Source: Companilactobacillus halodurans (lineage in GTDB: Bacteria > Bacillota > Bacilli > Lactobacillales > Lactobacillaceae). From it: 64,000 nucleotides of DNA. A program made the translations under genes and the position numbers. Each line of letters opens with the position of its first letter. The stretch's first letter is position 1. The stretch spans positions 29,470 to 93,469 of the forward strand of contig NZ_VDFP01000009.1 of NCBI RefSeq assembly GCF_009600985.1. Reading direction: 5' to 3'. Below, one piece after another: positions 56,436-64,000 of this stretch. The notes below the pieces were generated by a model. It was not told the origin of the DNA. It saw nothing but the letters and a program-made list of their open reading frames with translations, and did no database searches.

Positions 56436-57296
56436 ATGCGAAATCCTAAAAAGAAACAAAAATTAGTTGCAGTTCTGATTACTTTTTTGGTAGTGGTTGG
56501 TGCTTTATATGGTTGCAGTCAAAAAAATCAAACGAGCACTGAGACAAAATTTGTTCAAAACTCGACGCCAACATTATTTTTCCATGGTTATGGCAGCAGT
56601 TTTAATGCTGAAACTCACATGACAGAAGCCGTTAAAAAGGCTGGTGTGACGAGAAAAATCATCAGAGTTAACGTTAGTTCCAATGGCTACGTTAAAATTA
56701 TTGGCTCGATTTCTAATAAAGCAATTAATCCCATTATTGAAGTTAATTTTGATAATAATAAAATGACTAATTATCATACGCAAGGCGAGTGGGTAAAAAA
56801 TGTTATCAAAGCATTGCAAAAAGAATATAAATTCAAGCAAATAAACTTGGTTGGGCATTCAATGGGGAACATGGCAATCAACTTTTACATTTTGGATAAT
56901 GCTGGCAAAAAAGATTTTCCAAAGATTAACAAAATCGTTGATATTGCCGGTCATTACAATGGCCTTTTGGGAGTTAACGATAAAGTAAACAGAATGAAAC
57001 TTTCGGAAAATGGCAAGCCTGATAAAATGACTAAGGCTTATCGAGAACTATTGAAATTACGTAAGATTTATCCAACCAATATTGATGTTTTAAATATTTA
57101 TGGTGACAAGAACGATGGAACTCATTCTGATGGACGAGTCAGCAATGCCTCAACTAAGTCGTTAAAATATTTAGTCAAAACTAGAGCACATTCGTATCGT
57201 GAAGAGAAAATCGTTGGCAAGATGGCTCAACATAGTAAACTCCATGAAAATAAGCAAGTGGATAAACTTTTGATTAATTTCTTGTGGAAAAAATAA
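56436..57296 (+). CDS. DUF915 alpha/beta-hydrolase lipoprotein
   Basis: 286 residues. A lipoprotein signal peptide with lipobox ALYGC (Cys27) precedes a hydrolase domain with TPTLFFHGYGS, nucleophile elbow LVGHSMGN, and a late histidine (MAQHSKLHENKQV). Function as in other DUF915 proteins: a surface esterase-like enzyme of unknown substrate. It is a distant paralogue of the membrane-anchored protein at 21605-22492. Confidence 0.87.
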   Translation: MRNPKKKQKLVAVLITFLVVVGALYGCSQKNQTSTETKFVQNSTPTLFFHGYGSSFNAETHMTEAVKKAGVTRKIIRVNVSSNGYVKIIGSISNKAINPIIEVNFDNNKMTNYHTQGEWVKNVIKALQKEYKFKQINLVGHSMGNMAINFYILDNAGKKDFPKINKIVDIAGHYNGLLGVNDKVNRMKLSENGKPDKMTKAYRELLKLRKIYPTNIDVLNIYGDKNDGTHSDGRVSNASTKSLKYLVKTRAHSYREEKIVGKMAQHSKLHENKQVDKLLINFLWKK

Positions 57297-57331
57297 AAAA
57301 TCTCAACCAATTTAGGTCGAGATTTTTTTAT
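57293..57331. terminator. Bidirectional terminator
   Basis: AAAAAATCTCAACC pairs with GGTCGAGATTTTTTT, between the convergent DUF915 and DUF1516 genes. Confidence 0.88.
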
Positions 57332-57678
57332 ACGAATGGATACCAGCCGGCTAAGGCAAATCCCAGTAAAGCGGTGACTAAGCAAAAGATGATTACTGCC
57401 CAGATTAGTGAATTGCTGATATTTTTTTGTGATTTGCGCGCAAAGGCAATTTCAGTTAAAGCAATGAAGATGATAGCGATAATAATTTTGACTACCAATA
57501 ACGTTGGCTTAAAGGCCCAAGCCCTGATAGCTAATCTGATACCAGTGACGATGATGACAATGTAGCCAACACGTGTGATCATTTCATAGATTTTTGTATG
57601 CGATTTGGTAAATAATGCTAAAAGAATCATAATCGCCATCACAATCCATGTAATTAAGTGAATCCATAACCAAACCAT
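57328..57678 (-). CDS. DUF1516 (YisL-like) membrane protein
   Basis: 116 residues, four membrane helices, with the N-terminal WLWIHLITWIVM and YEMITRVGYIVIIVTGIRL patterns of the YisL family. Function unknown. GGGGGA precedes the ATG. Confidence 0.8.
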   Translation of the reverse strand: MVWLWIHLITWIVMAIMILLALFTKSHTKIYEMITRVGYIVIIVTGIRLAIRAWAFKPTLLVVKIIIAIIFIALTEIAFARKSQKNISNSLIWAVIIFCLVTALLGFALAGWYPFV

Positions 57679-57744
57679 TAATAATTTCCCCCTCTTGTAT
57701 AGTTACTATCGTAACATTGAGGGGAAATGTTGAGACAAATTTAA

Positions 57745-57790
57745 AAAGCAGCGACGATAATCTTAAATCTGATTATCATCGCTGCTTTAT
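57745..57790 (-). terminator. Terminator of the SHOCT protein gene
   Basis: AAAGCAGCGACGATAATC pairs with GATTATCATCGCTGCTTT, one mismatch, 8-nt loop. Confidence 0.88.
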
Positions 57791-57793
57791 TGA

Positions 57794-58021
57794 TTAACTA
57801 TTTAAATTATCTTTTCTCTTACGATAATCGTCATCACTGACATTTCCTTTAGCATACTCTTGATCAAGCGTTTCTAAGGCTGTGTTCTTATGATGATTTC
57901 CTCGATTAACAAAATAAACTACGGCAAGGATTATTAGTAAAATAGCAATGCCATATGTCCACATGCCACCGCCCATTCCACCGAAAAATCCTAATCCGGA
58001 GCATCCTGAGTAACCCATCAT
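57794..58021 (-). CDS. Small SHOCT-domain membrane protein
   Basis: About 75 residues. A Gly/Met-rich N-terminus (GYSGCSGLGFFGGMGGGM), one membrane helix, then a C-terminal SHOCT motif (LETLDQEYAKGNVSDDDYRKRKDNL). SHOCT motifs mediate self-association in many small envelope proteins. ATG 58021 is chosen because AGGAG lies 9 bp upstream; the in-frame ATG at 58030 abuts that Shine-Dalgarno sequence. Confidence 0.8.
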   Translation of the reverse strand: MMGYSGCSGLGFFGGMGGGMWTYGIAILLIILAVVYFVNRGNHHKNTALETLDQEYAKGNVSDDDYRKRKDNLNS

Positions 58022-58128
58022 ATTCGCCATCTCCTTTAACTACTTTCTAAAGCATATTATAAAGTGAGATAAATCTCGTATCAATCCAACTGCTCACAGT
58101 ACTTTTTGAAAAAATTTTATTGATAATT

Positions 58129-59121
58129 TTATTGATAAATAGTACTTTGCCGAAAAATCAACTTAGTTGCTAAGTCGATTCTTTTAGCGACGTGTCTTGG
58201 GTCGGTCAAAAGATTTTGCATTAAGTCAACAGCAGCACTGCCCATTTGAGTAGTCGCAACATCAACGGAACTTAATTCAGGATTGACTAAACTAGCAAGG
58301 GAAGTATTATTGAAACTAAAAACTTGAACTCGTTTGGGAACGTCGATTTTATGTTCTTGAAGAGCTTTTAACGCACCGGCTGCCATTGGGTCATTTGAAA
58401 TAAAAAATGCGTGTGGCAGCTTTTTTTGAAGGATTGCGTAAGACATTTGTTCATAGCCAGATTGTTTAGTGAAATCGCCTTTGAAACACAATTCAGAATC
58501 AAATAACTGATATTTGTCGAGAGCCTTTTTGAAACTGTTATAGCGAAAATCAGGAATAACTCGTAATTTGTCGGTTGAGAGTTCCTCGCCATAAATCAAA
58601 CCGATATCTTGAATGTTTTGTTGCACGAAGAAATCGACAACTTGTTTAATACCGTATCGAAAATCGGTCAAAATCGTATCGAAACCATTAGGAAATTGGT
58701 CATCATCGATAAAGACTAAATTACGAGAAATTTCTTTTAATTGACCAACTTGTTCTGTACTAAATTTTCCCACTGCAATGATGCCATCGATGTCTTTAGG
58801 AATTTTGGACAATTCATTGTGAAAAATCCGCATGACATCAAAGCCATATTTAGGAGCCTGTTGCTCAATACCTTCACGAATCGTCATGTAGTAGAGGTCA
58901 TCTTCTTCTTTAGACTCGGAATACCACTGAACTAAAGCAATGTGTTTTTGGAAACGGGCATTGGGATGATTGGCCTTTTGGTAATTTAATCCCGTGGCAA
59001 TTTTCAAAATGTTGGTTCTGGTTTCAGCAGTCACTGATAGGGTCAAATCATTATTGAGCACTCGTGAGACCGTGGCTGGTGAAACATGGGCTCTTTGTGC
59101 GATATCACGAAGAGTGGCCAT
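58129..59121 (-). CDS. galR: LacI-family transcriptional regulator, probable galactose repressor
   Basis: 330 residues. The N-terminal helix-turn-helix ATLRDIAQRAHVSPATVSRVLNND is followed by a periplasmic-binding-protein-like effector domain. As the last gene of galK-galT-galR, coupled to galT by an ATGA overlap, it likely senses galactose and controls this operon. Target sites would be LacI-type palindromes, hard to tell from cre. Confidence 0.9.
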   Translation of the reverse strand: MATLRDIAQRAHVSPATVSRVLNNDLTLSVTAETRTNILKIATGLNYQKANHPNARFQKHIALVQWYSESKEEDDLYYMTIREGIEQQAPKYGFDVMRIFHNELSKIPKDIDGIIAVGKFSTEQVGQLKEISRNLVFIDDDQFPNGFDTILTDFRYGIKQVVDFFVQQNIQDIGLIYGEELSTDKLRVIPDFRYNSFKKALDKYQLFDSELCFKGDFTKQSGYEQMSYAILQKKLPHAFFISNDPMAAGALKALQEHKIDVPKRVQVFSFNNTSLASLVNPELSSVDVATTQMGSAAVDLMQNLLTDPRHVAKRIDLATKLIFRQSTIYQ

Positions 59122-60566
59122 CAGTCTAGACTTCCAATAAACTTATCAAAGGCTTTTTGCCCCTGATCGTTCCATTTGAAGACACCAGCATCCTCAAGCA
59201 CTCTGGAAAAGACGAGACCAGTTTCTTTGAAAATAATGTCAGAAACATTGTCGTCAGTAAAATCATACTTAGTTTTTAGTTGATCAGCCCAAGTTTTGTG
59301 GTAATCAGCCATCTTATTAGGTTGACCCAAAACGTAGCGCTCGACTTCCTTTAATTCATCTTTTAAACGAGCTGGTAAAATTGCTCGACCCATGACTTCA
59401 ATCAAACCAATATTTTCTTTTTTGATATGTTGAACGTCCTTGTGGGGATGGAAGATTCCATCAGGATACTTGTCAGAAGTTTGATTGTCACGCAATACAA
59501 TATCTAAGACATAGTCTTCACCCTTACGATAAGCAATTGGCGTTACAGTGTGATGACGAGTTTCATTAGTATAAGCTCTCACATCGACAGATTCATCAGA
59601 ATAATTCATCCAGTGATTATGAATCAAAGTGGCTGCTCTGACTAATTGTTCAGGATTTTTACTTGTTAGACGAATAGTCGACATTGGCCATTTGACGATA
59701 CCAGCTTGAACATCCCTAACCGGAACTTCAATTTCTCGGTCGATGCCAGCTTTCATCATTGGAAAGTTGTGACGTCCACCTTGATAGTGGTCGTGACTGA
59801 GCATTGAGCCGCCAACAATAGGTAAATCAGCATTGCTGCCCACGAAGTATTGAGGAAAGATTCGCGTAATTTCTAATAAATTAGTGAAAGCATGTTGGTC
59901 GATAATCATTGGCTGGTGAATTTTGTTGAGAAAAATTGCATGTTCACTGAAATAAGCATAAGGCGAATATTGGAAGCCCCAAGTTTGACCGCCAAGAGTC
60001 AATCTGATGACCCGATGATTAGTTCTAGCAGGGTAGCCTAGACGACCCAAATAGCCTTCATTCTCTAAGCAAAGCTGACATTTAGGATAGCCAGTTTGAG
60101 CTTTTTTACCAGCCGCTGCAATTGCCTTAGGATCTTTTTCTGGTTTTGACAAGTTGATGGTGATTTCCAAATTGCCATAATCAGTTTTGACATCATAGGA
60201 AATATTTTTTGCGATAGCTTTAGTTTTAATGTAGTCATTATTTTGACTCATCTGATAAAAGTAATTTGTGGCGCTTTCGGGACTTTTTTGATAGAGATTC
60301 CAAAACTTTTGATTAACGCGGGCAGGCGTTGGTGTTAGAAAATCCATTAATTGGTCATTGAGGATTTCTTTAGCCGTTTGATTGTCAGCAATTTTTTCAT
60401 TTTTGATAGCTGTTTGAATCAAAGCTGTTTTTAAATCGTCATTTTCTTGATGATTGTCATCACCGACTAAAGCGCAAACTCGATTGTAAAGATAGATACG
60501 GTCGAGTTCTTGGTAATCGTTGTCGCCAGCAATTATTTGATCGACAAATTTATCGACACAAGACAT
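59121..60566 (-). CDS. galT: UDP-glucose-hexose-1-phosphate uridylyltransferase (class II GalT)
   Basis: 481 residues, the long Gram-positive form of GalT. It has conserved N-terminal and C-terminal GalP_UDP_transf regions (PKCQLCLENEGYLGRLGYPARTNHR, GSMLSHDHYQGGRHNFPM, HHTVTPIAYRKG). It exchanges UMP between UDP-glucose and galactose 1-phosphate in the Leloir pathway. The ATG overlaps the galK stop by one base. No galE or galM is nearby. Confidence 0.95.
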   Translation of the reverse strand: MSCVDKFVDQIIAGDNDYQELDRIYLYNRVCALVGDDNHQENDDLKTALIQTAIKNEKIADNQTAKEILNDQLMDFLTPTPARVNQKFWNLYQKSPESATNYFYQMSQNNDYIKTKAIAKNISYDVKTDYGNLEITINLSKPEKDPKAIAAAGKKAQTGYPKCQLCLENEGYLGRLGYPARTNHRVIRLTLGGQTWGFQYSPYAYFSEHAIFLNKIHQPMIIDQHAFTNLLEITRIFPQYFVGSNADLPIVGGSMLSHDHYQGGRHNFPMMKAGIDREIEVPVRDVQAGIVKWPMSTIRLTSKNPEQLVRAATLIHNHWMNYSDESVDVRAYTNETRHHTVTPIAYRKGEDYVLDIVLRDNQTSDKYPDGIFHPHKDVQHIKKENIGLIEVMGRAILPARLKDELKEVERYVLGQPNKMADYHKTWADQLKTKYDFTDDNVSDIIFKETGLVFSRVLEDAGVFKWNDQGQKAFDKFIGSLD

Positions 60567-61750
60567 TATTTTTCCACCTCGGAGATTTTTAGTTCGCTAG
60601 GACCATCTGAGATCTCAGCAATATAGAAGTCAGCTGCATAGCCGACTTTATCCTTGTAAATTTTACCAACATTTTCCTTGAAGTTGTCAACTTGGTCTTT
60701 TTCAACAAAGGCAATAGCACAGCCACCAAAGCCGGCACCGACCATTCTAGCTCCAAGGACACCAGGTTGTTGCCAGGCAGCTTCAACTAAACTATCCAAT
60801 TCGACGCCTGTTACTTCGTAGTCATAGTGGAGTGAAATATGTGATGCATTGACTAATTTGCCAAACTCAACCAAATTGTTGTCCTGCAAGTATTTAACAG
60901 CTTTTAGAGTCCGTTGATTTTCGAAGACAGCATGACGGGCGCGACGAAGCAAAGTAGCGTCGTTAATCAGATAAGTGTTGCGGTCGAATTCGTCAATCGA
61001 CAAATCGCCTAATGACTTGATGTCAAGTTTCTTTTGCAAGAGAGCTAGTGCTTGTTCGCATTCGCTGCGACGTTCGTTATATTTGGAATCAGTCAAAGCA
61101 CGTTGCTTGTTGGTATTCATGATGACAATTACATGGTCGCCCAATTCAACTGGGGCATATTGATATTTCATAGTGTTGGTATCAAGCAAAGTAGCTTGAT
61201 CTTTTTTGCCCATACCGATAGCAAATTCATCCATGATTCCGGAATTTACACCGATATAATTGTTTTCGTTTTGTTGCCCCATTTTGACGATGTCAAGTTG
61301 GTCGATGCCAAGATTGAAGACGTCGTTTAAAATATTGCCCATCAATAATTCGATTGAAGCTGATGATGAAAGTCCAGCTCCATCAGGTAGATTTCCATGA
61401 ATATAAAGATTGAAGCCATGATCAATCTTGTAGCCAGCTTTAACAATTAAATAAATCATTCCTTTTAGATAATTTGCCCAATCATCAGCTTTGTCGTATT
61501 CAAGTTTATCAAGTGACACGTTAATGATGCCTTTGTCAGGAATATTTTCAGAGTACATTTGGATAGTTTGGTCAGATCTGTTTCCAAAAGCTGCGTAAGT
61601 TCCTAAACTGATGGCACAAGGGAAGACGTTGCCGCCATTATAGTCAGTGTGTTCACCAATCAAATTGATTCTGCCAGGTGAGAAAAATAATTTTTCTGCT
61701 GGTTTATTAAATGTATTTTCGTATCCTGTTAAAATTTTACTAGTATCCAT
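60566..61750 (-). CDS. galK: Galactokinase
   Basis: 394 residues of the GHMP kinase family: GRINLIGEHTDYNGGNVFP, the ATP loop GNLPDGAGLSSSAS, and a C-terminal GARMVGAGFGGCAIAF. It phosphorylates galactose at C1. I chose ATG 61750, 7 bp after GGGAG; an in-frame ATG at 61756 lies too close to the Shine-Dalgarno sequence. First gene of the gal operon. Confidence 0.96.
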   Translation of the reverse strand: MDTSKILTGYENTFNKPAEKLFFSPGRINLIGEHTDYNGGNVFPCAISLGTYAAFGNRSDQTIQMYSENIPDKGIINVSLDKLEYDKADDWANYLKGMIYLIVKAGYKIDHGFNLYIHGNLPDGAGLSSSASIELLMGNILNDVFNLGIDQLDIVKMGQQNENNYIGVNSGIMDEFAIGMGKKDQATLLDTNTMKYQYAPVELGDHVIVIMNTNKQRALTDSKYNERRSECEQALALLQKKLDIKSLGDLSIDEFDRNTYLINDATLLRRARHAVFENQRTLKAVKYLQDNNLVEFGKLVNASHISLHYDYEVTGVELDSLVEAAWQQPGVLGARMVGAGFGGCAIAFVEKDQVDNFKENVGKIYKDKVGYAADFYIAEISDGPSELKISEVEK

Positions 61751-61790
61751 AATCATTCTCCCATTTTTACTAAATATTTACTTAACAAAA

Positions 61791-61804
61791 TGATATCGCT
61801 TTCT
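61791..61804. promoter_or_regulatory. cre or GalR operator before galK
   Basis: The minus strand reads AGAAAGCGATATCA, one mismatch from the cre consensus TGNAANCGNTNNCA. It lies 40 bp upstream of the galK ATG. LacI-family GalR operators look alike, so the site may bind CcpA, GalR or both. Confidence 0.55.
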
Positions 61805-61898
61805 AGCTTTTAAAACAAGGTTTAGAGATTTAAAATTACCTATATAATGTTATCATTATATGCATAGATACATGCAACGGAAAAACGAGGAGAAATCT

Positions 61899-62765
61899 AT
61901 GAAAATTGCAGTTGTAACTGATACAGCATCGTACTTAACACCGGAGCAAATCAAAAAGTATAATATAACGGTTTTACCCATTACGGTTATTTTGGGTAAT
62001 AAGCAATATAAAGAGACTGAAGAATTAACTGATGAAGAATTTTATGATTACTTACGAAATGAATCAGAATTGCCAACGACTTCGCAAGTATCGATGGGTC
62101 AAATCCAAGAAGCCTACGATCGTTTAGTTGACGAAGGCTACGATACGATTATCTCAATTCACTTATCACTAGGAATCACTTCATTCATGGATAATTTACG
62201 AATGTTCGTTAAAACTTATGATAAAGCCAAGGTTTATCCATTCGATTCCATGGCTGCAAGCGCTGCTGAAGCTGACTTAGTCATGTTAGCCGGTTCTTTA
62301 GCTCAAAAAAATGTTGATCCAGAAGAAATCGTTGCTAAATTAAAAGACCTTCGTGATTCGACTGATATTTACTTTGCTGTTAACGACTTGAAGCATTTGA
62401 GTCGGACTGGTCGTTTGAGCAATCGTTCAGCGATTATCGGCAGTTTGCTCGATGTCAAACCGCTCTTGACCTTTAAAGATGGTAAAATTTATGCCATTGC
62501 TAAAGAAAGAACGATGCACCGAGCTTTTCGGATGATTTCACTCGAAATTCAAAAATACGAAGAAGCACATCCTGATTTCAAGTTGCATATCACAGTCGTG
62601 GACTCTAATAATCGTGAAATGCTGGCTAAATGGTCGAGTGATTTCACAGCTGCCTTTCCTGAAGCAAGAGTTTCTACAAGTCACTTAGGACCAGCTATCA
62701 GTGTCCACACTGGTGAAAAAACGATGGGTGTCGTCTGGGATAAGGACTTTATGGATGAAAACTAG
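61899..62765 (+). CDS. DegV family fatty-acid-binding protein
   Basis: 288 residues with VVTDTASYLTPEQ, then TSQVSMGQIQEAYDRL and the ligand-pocket segment ISIHLSLGITSFMDN, RTGRLSNRSAIIGSLLDVKPLL. FakB-type proteins of this family present fatty acids to the kinase FakA for incorporation into phospholipids. I chose ATG 61899 after GAGGAG; the in-frame ATG at 61860 is upstream of it. Its last 11 bases overlap the next frame. Confidence 0.9.
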   Translation: MKIAVVTDTASYLTPEQIKKYNITVLPITVILGNKQYKETEELTDEEFYDYLRNESELPTTSQVSMGQIQEAYDRLVDEGYDTIISIHLSLGITSFMDNLRMFVKTYDKAKVYPFDSMAASAAEADLVMLAGSLAQKNVDPEEIVAKLKDLRDSTDIYFAVNDLKHLSRTGRLSNRSAIIGSLLDVKPLLTFKDGKIYAIAKERTMHRAFRMISLEIQKYEEAHPDFKLHITVVDSNNREMLAKWSSDFTAAFPEARVSTSHLGPAISVHTGEKTMGVVWDKDFMDEN

Positions 62766-63852
62766 AATAATGATTTACGTCGATGACGTTGATATGAGCG
62801 TGGAATTTTGGACGGATGAGTTTGGCGCCAAAGTGGTTGCTAGACAGACTCTAAACGGCGGATACCAAAATGTAATCGTGGGAATTTCTCAGGAAGTGGA
62901 ATTATCCATTTTTCCTAAGGATTACATTCGAATCTATTCGCCCGAAGTATCTGAGACTGTTCCTTCATTAGTGTTCGTGTCAGATGATTTCGATAGATTG
63001 CATGATGAATTAATCAGTGCTGGAGAAATTACGGAAGTTAATGGTGCTTTGACCTTTAATTTTCAAGATCCTGAAGGCAATTATTTTGTCGTCGTAATGG
63101 GTTTGACTTTACGAACTTTGGAAAATGACACGATTGTCAGTGTTTTGAGTTTCGAAAAGACTGTGTCAGAAACAAAGCGGATTTTAAAAAAGGGATACCA
63201 TCATATTAAATATAAAGTGGTCAATAATCCTGATGAAATTGACCGGATTATACAATTGGCTGATATTATTCCGGATGACGTTTCAATAAGAATTGACCCT
63301 AATCAAAGTCTAAATTATTTTCAAACTATGGAAATGATCAATGCTTTAGATGAATCCACTTTAAATGTTGAGTTTATTGAGCAGCCGGTGAAGAGTATCA
63401 ATTATGAAGATATGAAACGGATCAGTCGACAGACAAAAATTCCAATCATTGCTGATGAATCAGTCTTCAATTTAGAAGATGCTAAACGAATCATCGAGAA
63501 TCATTATGGTTCAGCAATCAATATCAAATTGATTAAGAGTGGGGGACCCTTGGAAGTAATCGAGTTGGCCACTTTTGCTAAACGTCATGACGTTGATTGT
63601 CTGTTTGGTTGTACCATTGAAGCCAATATTTCTATGACGATGTCAGCATATTTGAGTGCGGGCTTGTCAAACGTTAAATATATTGATTTAGATGGTCTTG
63701 ATTACATTGCTGACTCGCCATTTATTGGTGGTATTAAAGATGATCATGGACAAATTATGATACCGAAGCAAGATAATGGCTTAGGAATTAGTTTGTTGCC
63801 AAATGAAGCCTTGAAATATATCTCTGACTTTATCAATAATTATGAAGTATAA
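62755..63852 (+). CDS. Chimeric VOC (glyoxalase-like) domain fused to a truncated enolase-superfamily (dipeptide epimerase-like) domain
   Basis: 365 residues. Residues 1-120 form a VOC/glyoxalase domain (TRIMIYVDDVDMSVEFWTDE to FQDPEGNYFVVV). From about 121 (GLTLRTLENDTIVSVLS) the sequence becomes the catalytic barrel of the mandelate racemase/dipeptide epimerase family: the IKYKV lysine, RIDPNQS, EFIEQPV, IIADESVF, KLIKSGG. The N-terminal capping half of that family, about 110 residues, is missing. The start overlaps degV by 11 bp with AAGGA upstream. It looks like a deletion that joined two neighbouring genes. The product may be inactive as an epimerase. Confidence 0.75.
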   Translation: MKTRIMIYVDDVDMSVEFWTDEFGAKVVARQTLNGGYQNVIVGISQEVELSIFPKDYIRIYSPEVSETVPSLVFVSDDFDRLHDELISAGEITEVNGALTFNFQDPEGNYFVVVMGLTLRTLENDTIVSVLSFEKTVSETKRILKKGYHHIKYKVVNNPDEIDRIIQLADIIPDDVSIRIDPNQSLNYFQTMEMINALDESTLNVEFIEQPVKSINYEDMKRISRQTKIPIIADESVFNLEDAKRIIENHYGSAINIKLIKSGGPLEVIELATFAKRHDVDCLFGCTIEANISMTMSAYLSAGLSNVKYIDLDGLDYIADSPFIGGIKDDHGQIMIPKQDNGLGISLLPNEALKYISDFINNYEV

Positions 63853-63880
63853 AAAAATCTCAAATCACTTTTGTGAAGTG

Positions 63881-63921
63881 AACCCTCCTAGTTGGAGTAA
63901 TCCAACGGGAGGGTTTTCTTT
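63881..63921. terminator. Intrinsic terminator after the chimeric gene
   Basis: AACCCTCC and GTTGGA pair with TCCAAC and GGAGGGTT around a 4-nt loop, followed by TTCTTTG. Confidence 0.85.
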
Positions 63922-64000
63922 GTTTTCAAAAGATATTAAATTGGCTTGTATAACAGATGTTAATAATGGGTTGCCTATTGTACAAGCTATGAAAAAATAT
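63920..64000 (+). CDS. Possible start of a gene running off the window
   Basis: A TTG at 63920, 6 bp after GGGAGGG, opens a frame (LFSKDIKLACITDVNNGLP...) to the end of the window. The Shine-Dalgarno candidate is part of the terminator stem, so this may be fortuitous. Only 27 codons are visible and no family can be named. Confidence 0.2.
   Translation, partial: MFSKDIKLACITDVNNGLPIVQAMKKY

Overview
The window is AT-rich, dense, Gram-positive DNA and reads as the chromosome of a low-GC lactic acid bacterium of the family Lactobacillaceae. Companilactobacillus is my best guess, from gene content only. Supporting signs are the block pcrA-ligA-camS-gatC-gatA-gatB-dagK, class II fructose-bisphosphate aldolase, the mevalonate genes, DegV, water-forming-type NADH oxidases, SLAP-type surface domains and CcpA (cre) sites. 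I see no prophage, transposase or CRISPR array.

Layout. 1-6.6 kb: the end of a MucBP/SLAP surface protein, a membrane protein broken by an amber codon, rbsD-rbsK, a cold-shock gene, a drug-efflux MFS gene with a 3' frameshift, and a GH73 glucosaminidase. 6.7-9.7 kb: purine genes xpt, purK-like and purB. 9.7-10.3 kb: a structured repeat element and a strong terminator. 10.3-21.3 kb: DNA repair helicase and ligase, CamS lipoprotein, GatCAB, lipid kinase and an rRNA methyltransferase. 21.4-29.9 kb: DUF915 hydrolase, PTS IIC, amino-acid permease, oxidoreductase, DEAD-box helicase, tRNA-Arg(CCU), thioesterase and DUF3290/DUF421. 29.9-37.9 kb: multicopper oxidase, a YczE-like membrane protein, and a c-di-GMP pair (GGDEF and EAL) interleaved with two paralogous NADH oxidases. 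38-48.5 kb: eno behind a leader with a terminator, a P-type H+-ATPase, fba, wecB, GtrA, flavodoxin, map, yihY and galU. 48.9-52.4 kb: upper mevalonate operon (thiolase, mvaA, mvaS). 52.4-53.3 kb: two tandem paralogous structured RNAs. 53.4-64 kb: a 3D/SLAP secreted protein, nucleoside deoxyribosyltransferase, ilvE, a second DUF915 lipoprotein, small membrane proteins, a galK-galT-galR operon, degV, and a chimeric VOC/enolase-superfamily ORF.

The least ordinary content is non-coding. (1) Two tandem RNAs of about 390 and 366 nt downstream of mvaS share spaced promoters, each overlapped by a cre-like site, and share helices with compensatory base changes. (2) A repeat element lies directly after the stop codons of purB and ilvE. 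Its flanks are conserved, but the stem sequences differ between copies while pairing is kept. (3) Two arrays of TTTACA-like hexamers at an exact 11-bp period, the pattern of PhoP/PhoB-family boxes, precede the MFS gene and the 3D/SLAP gene. Three coding sequences look decayed or rearranged: the amber-interrupted membrane protein, the frameshifted MFS gene, and the VOC domain fused to an N-terminally truncated dipeptide-epimerase domain.

All calls come from reading the sequence. No database search or folding program was run.
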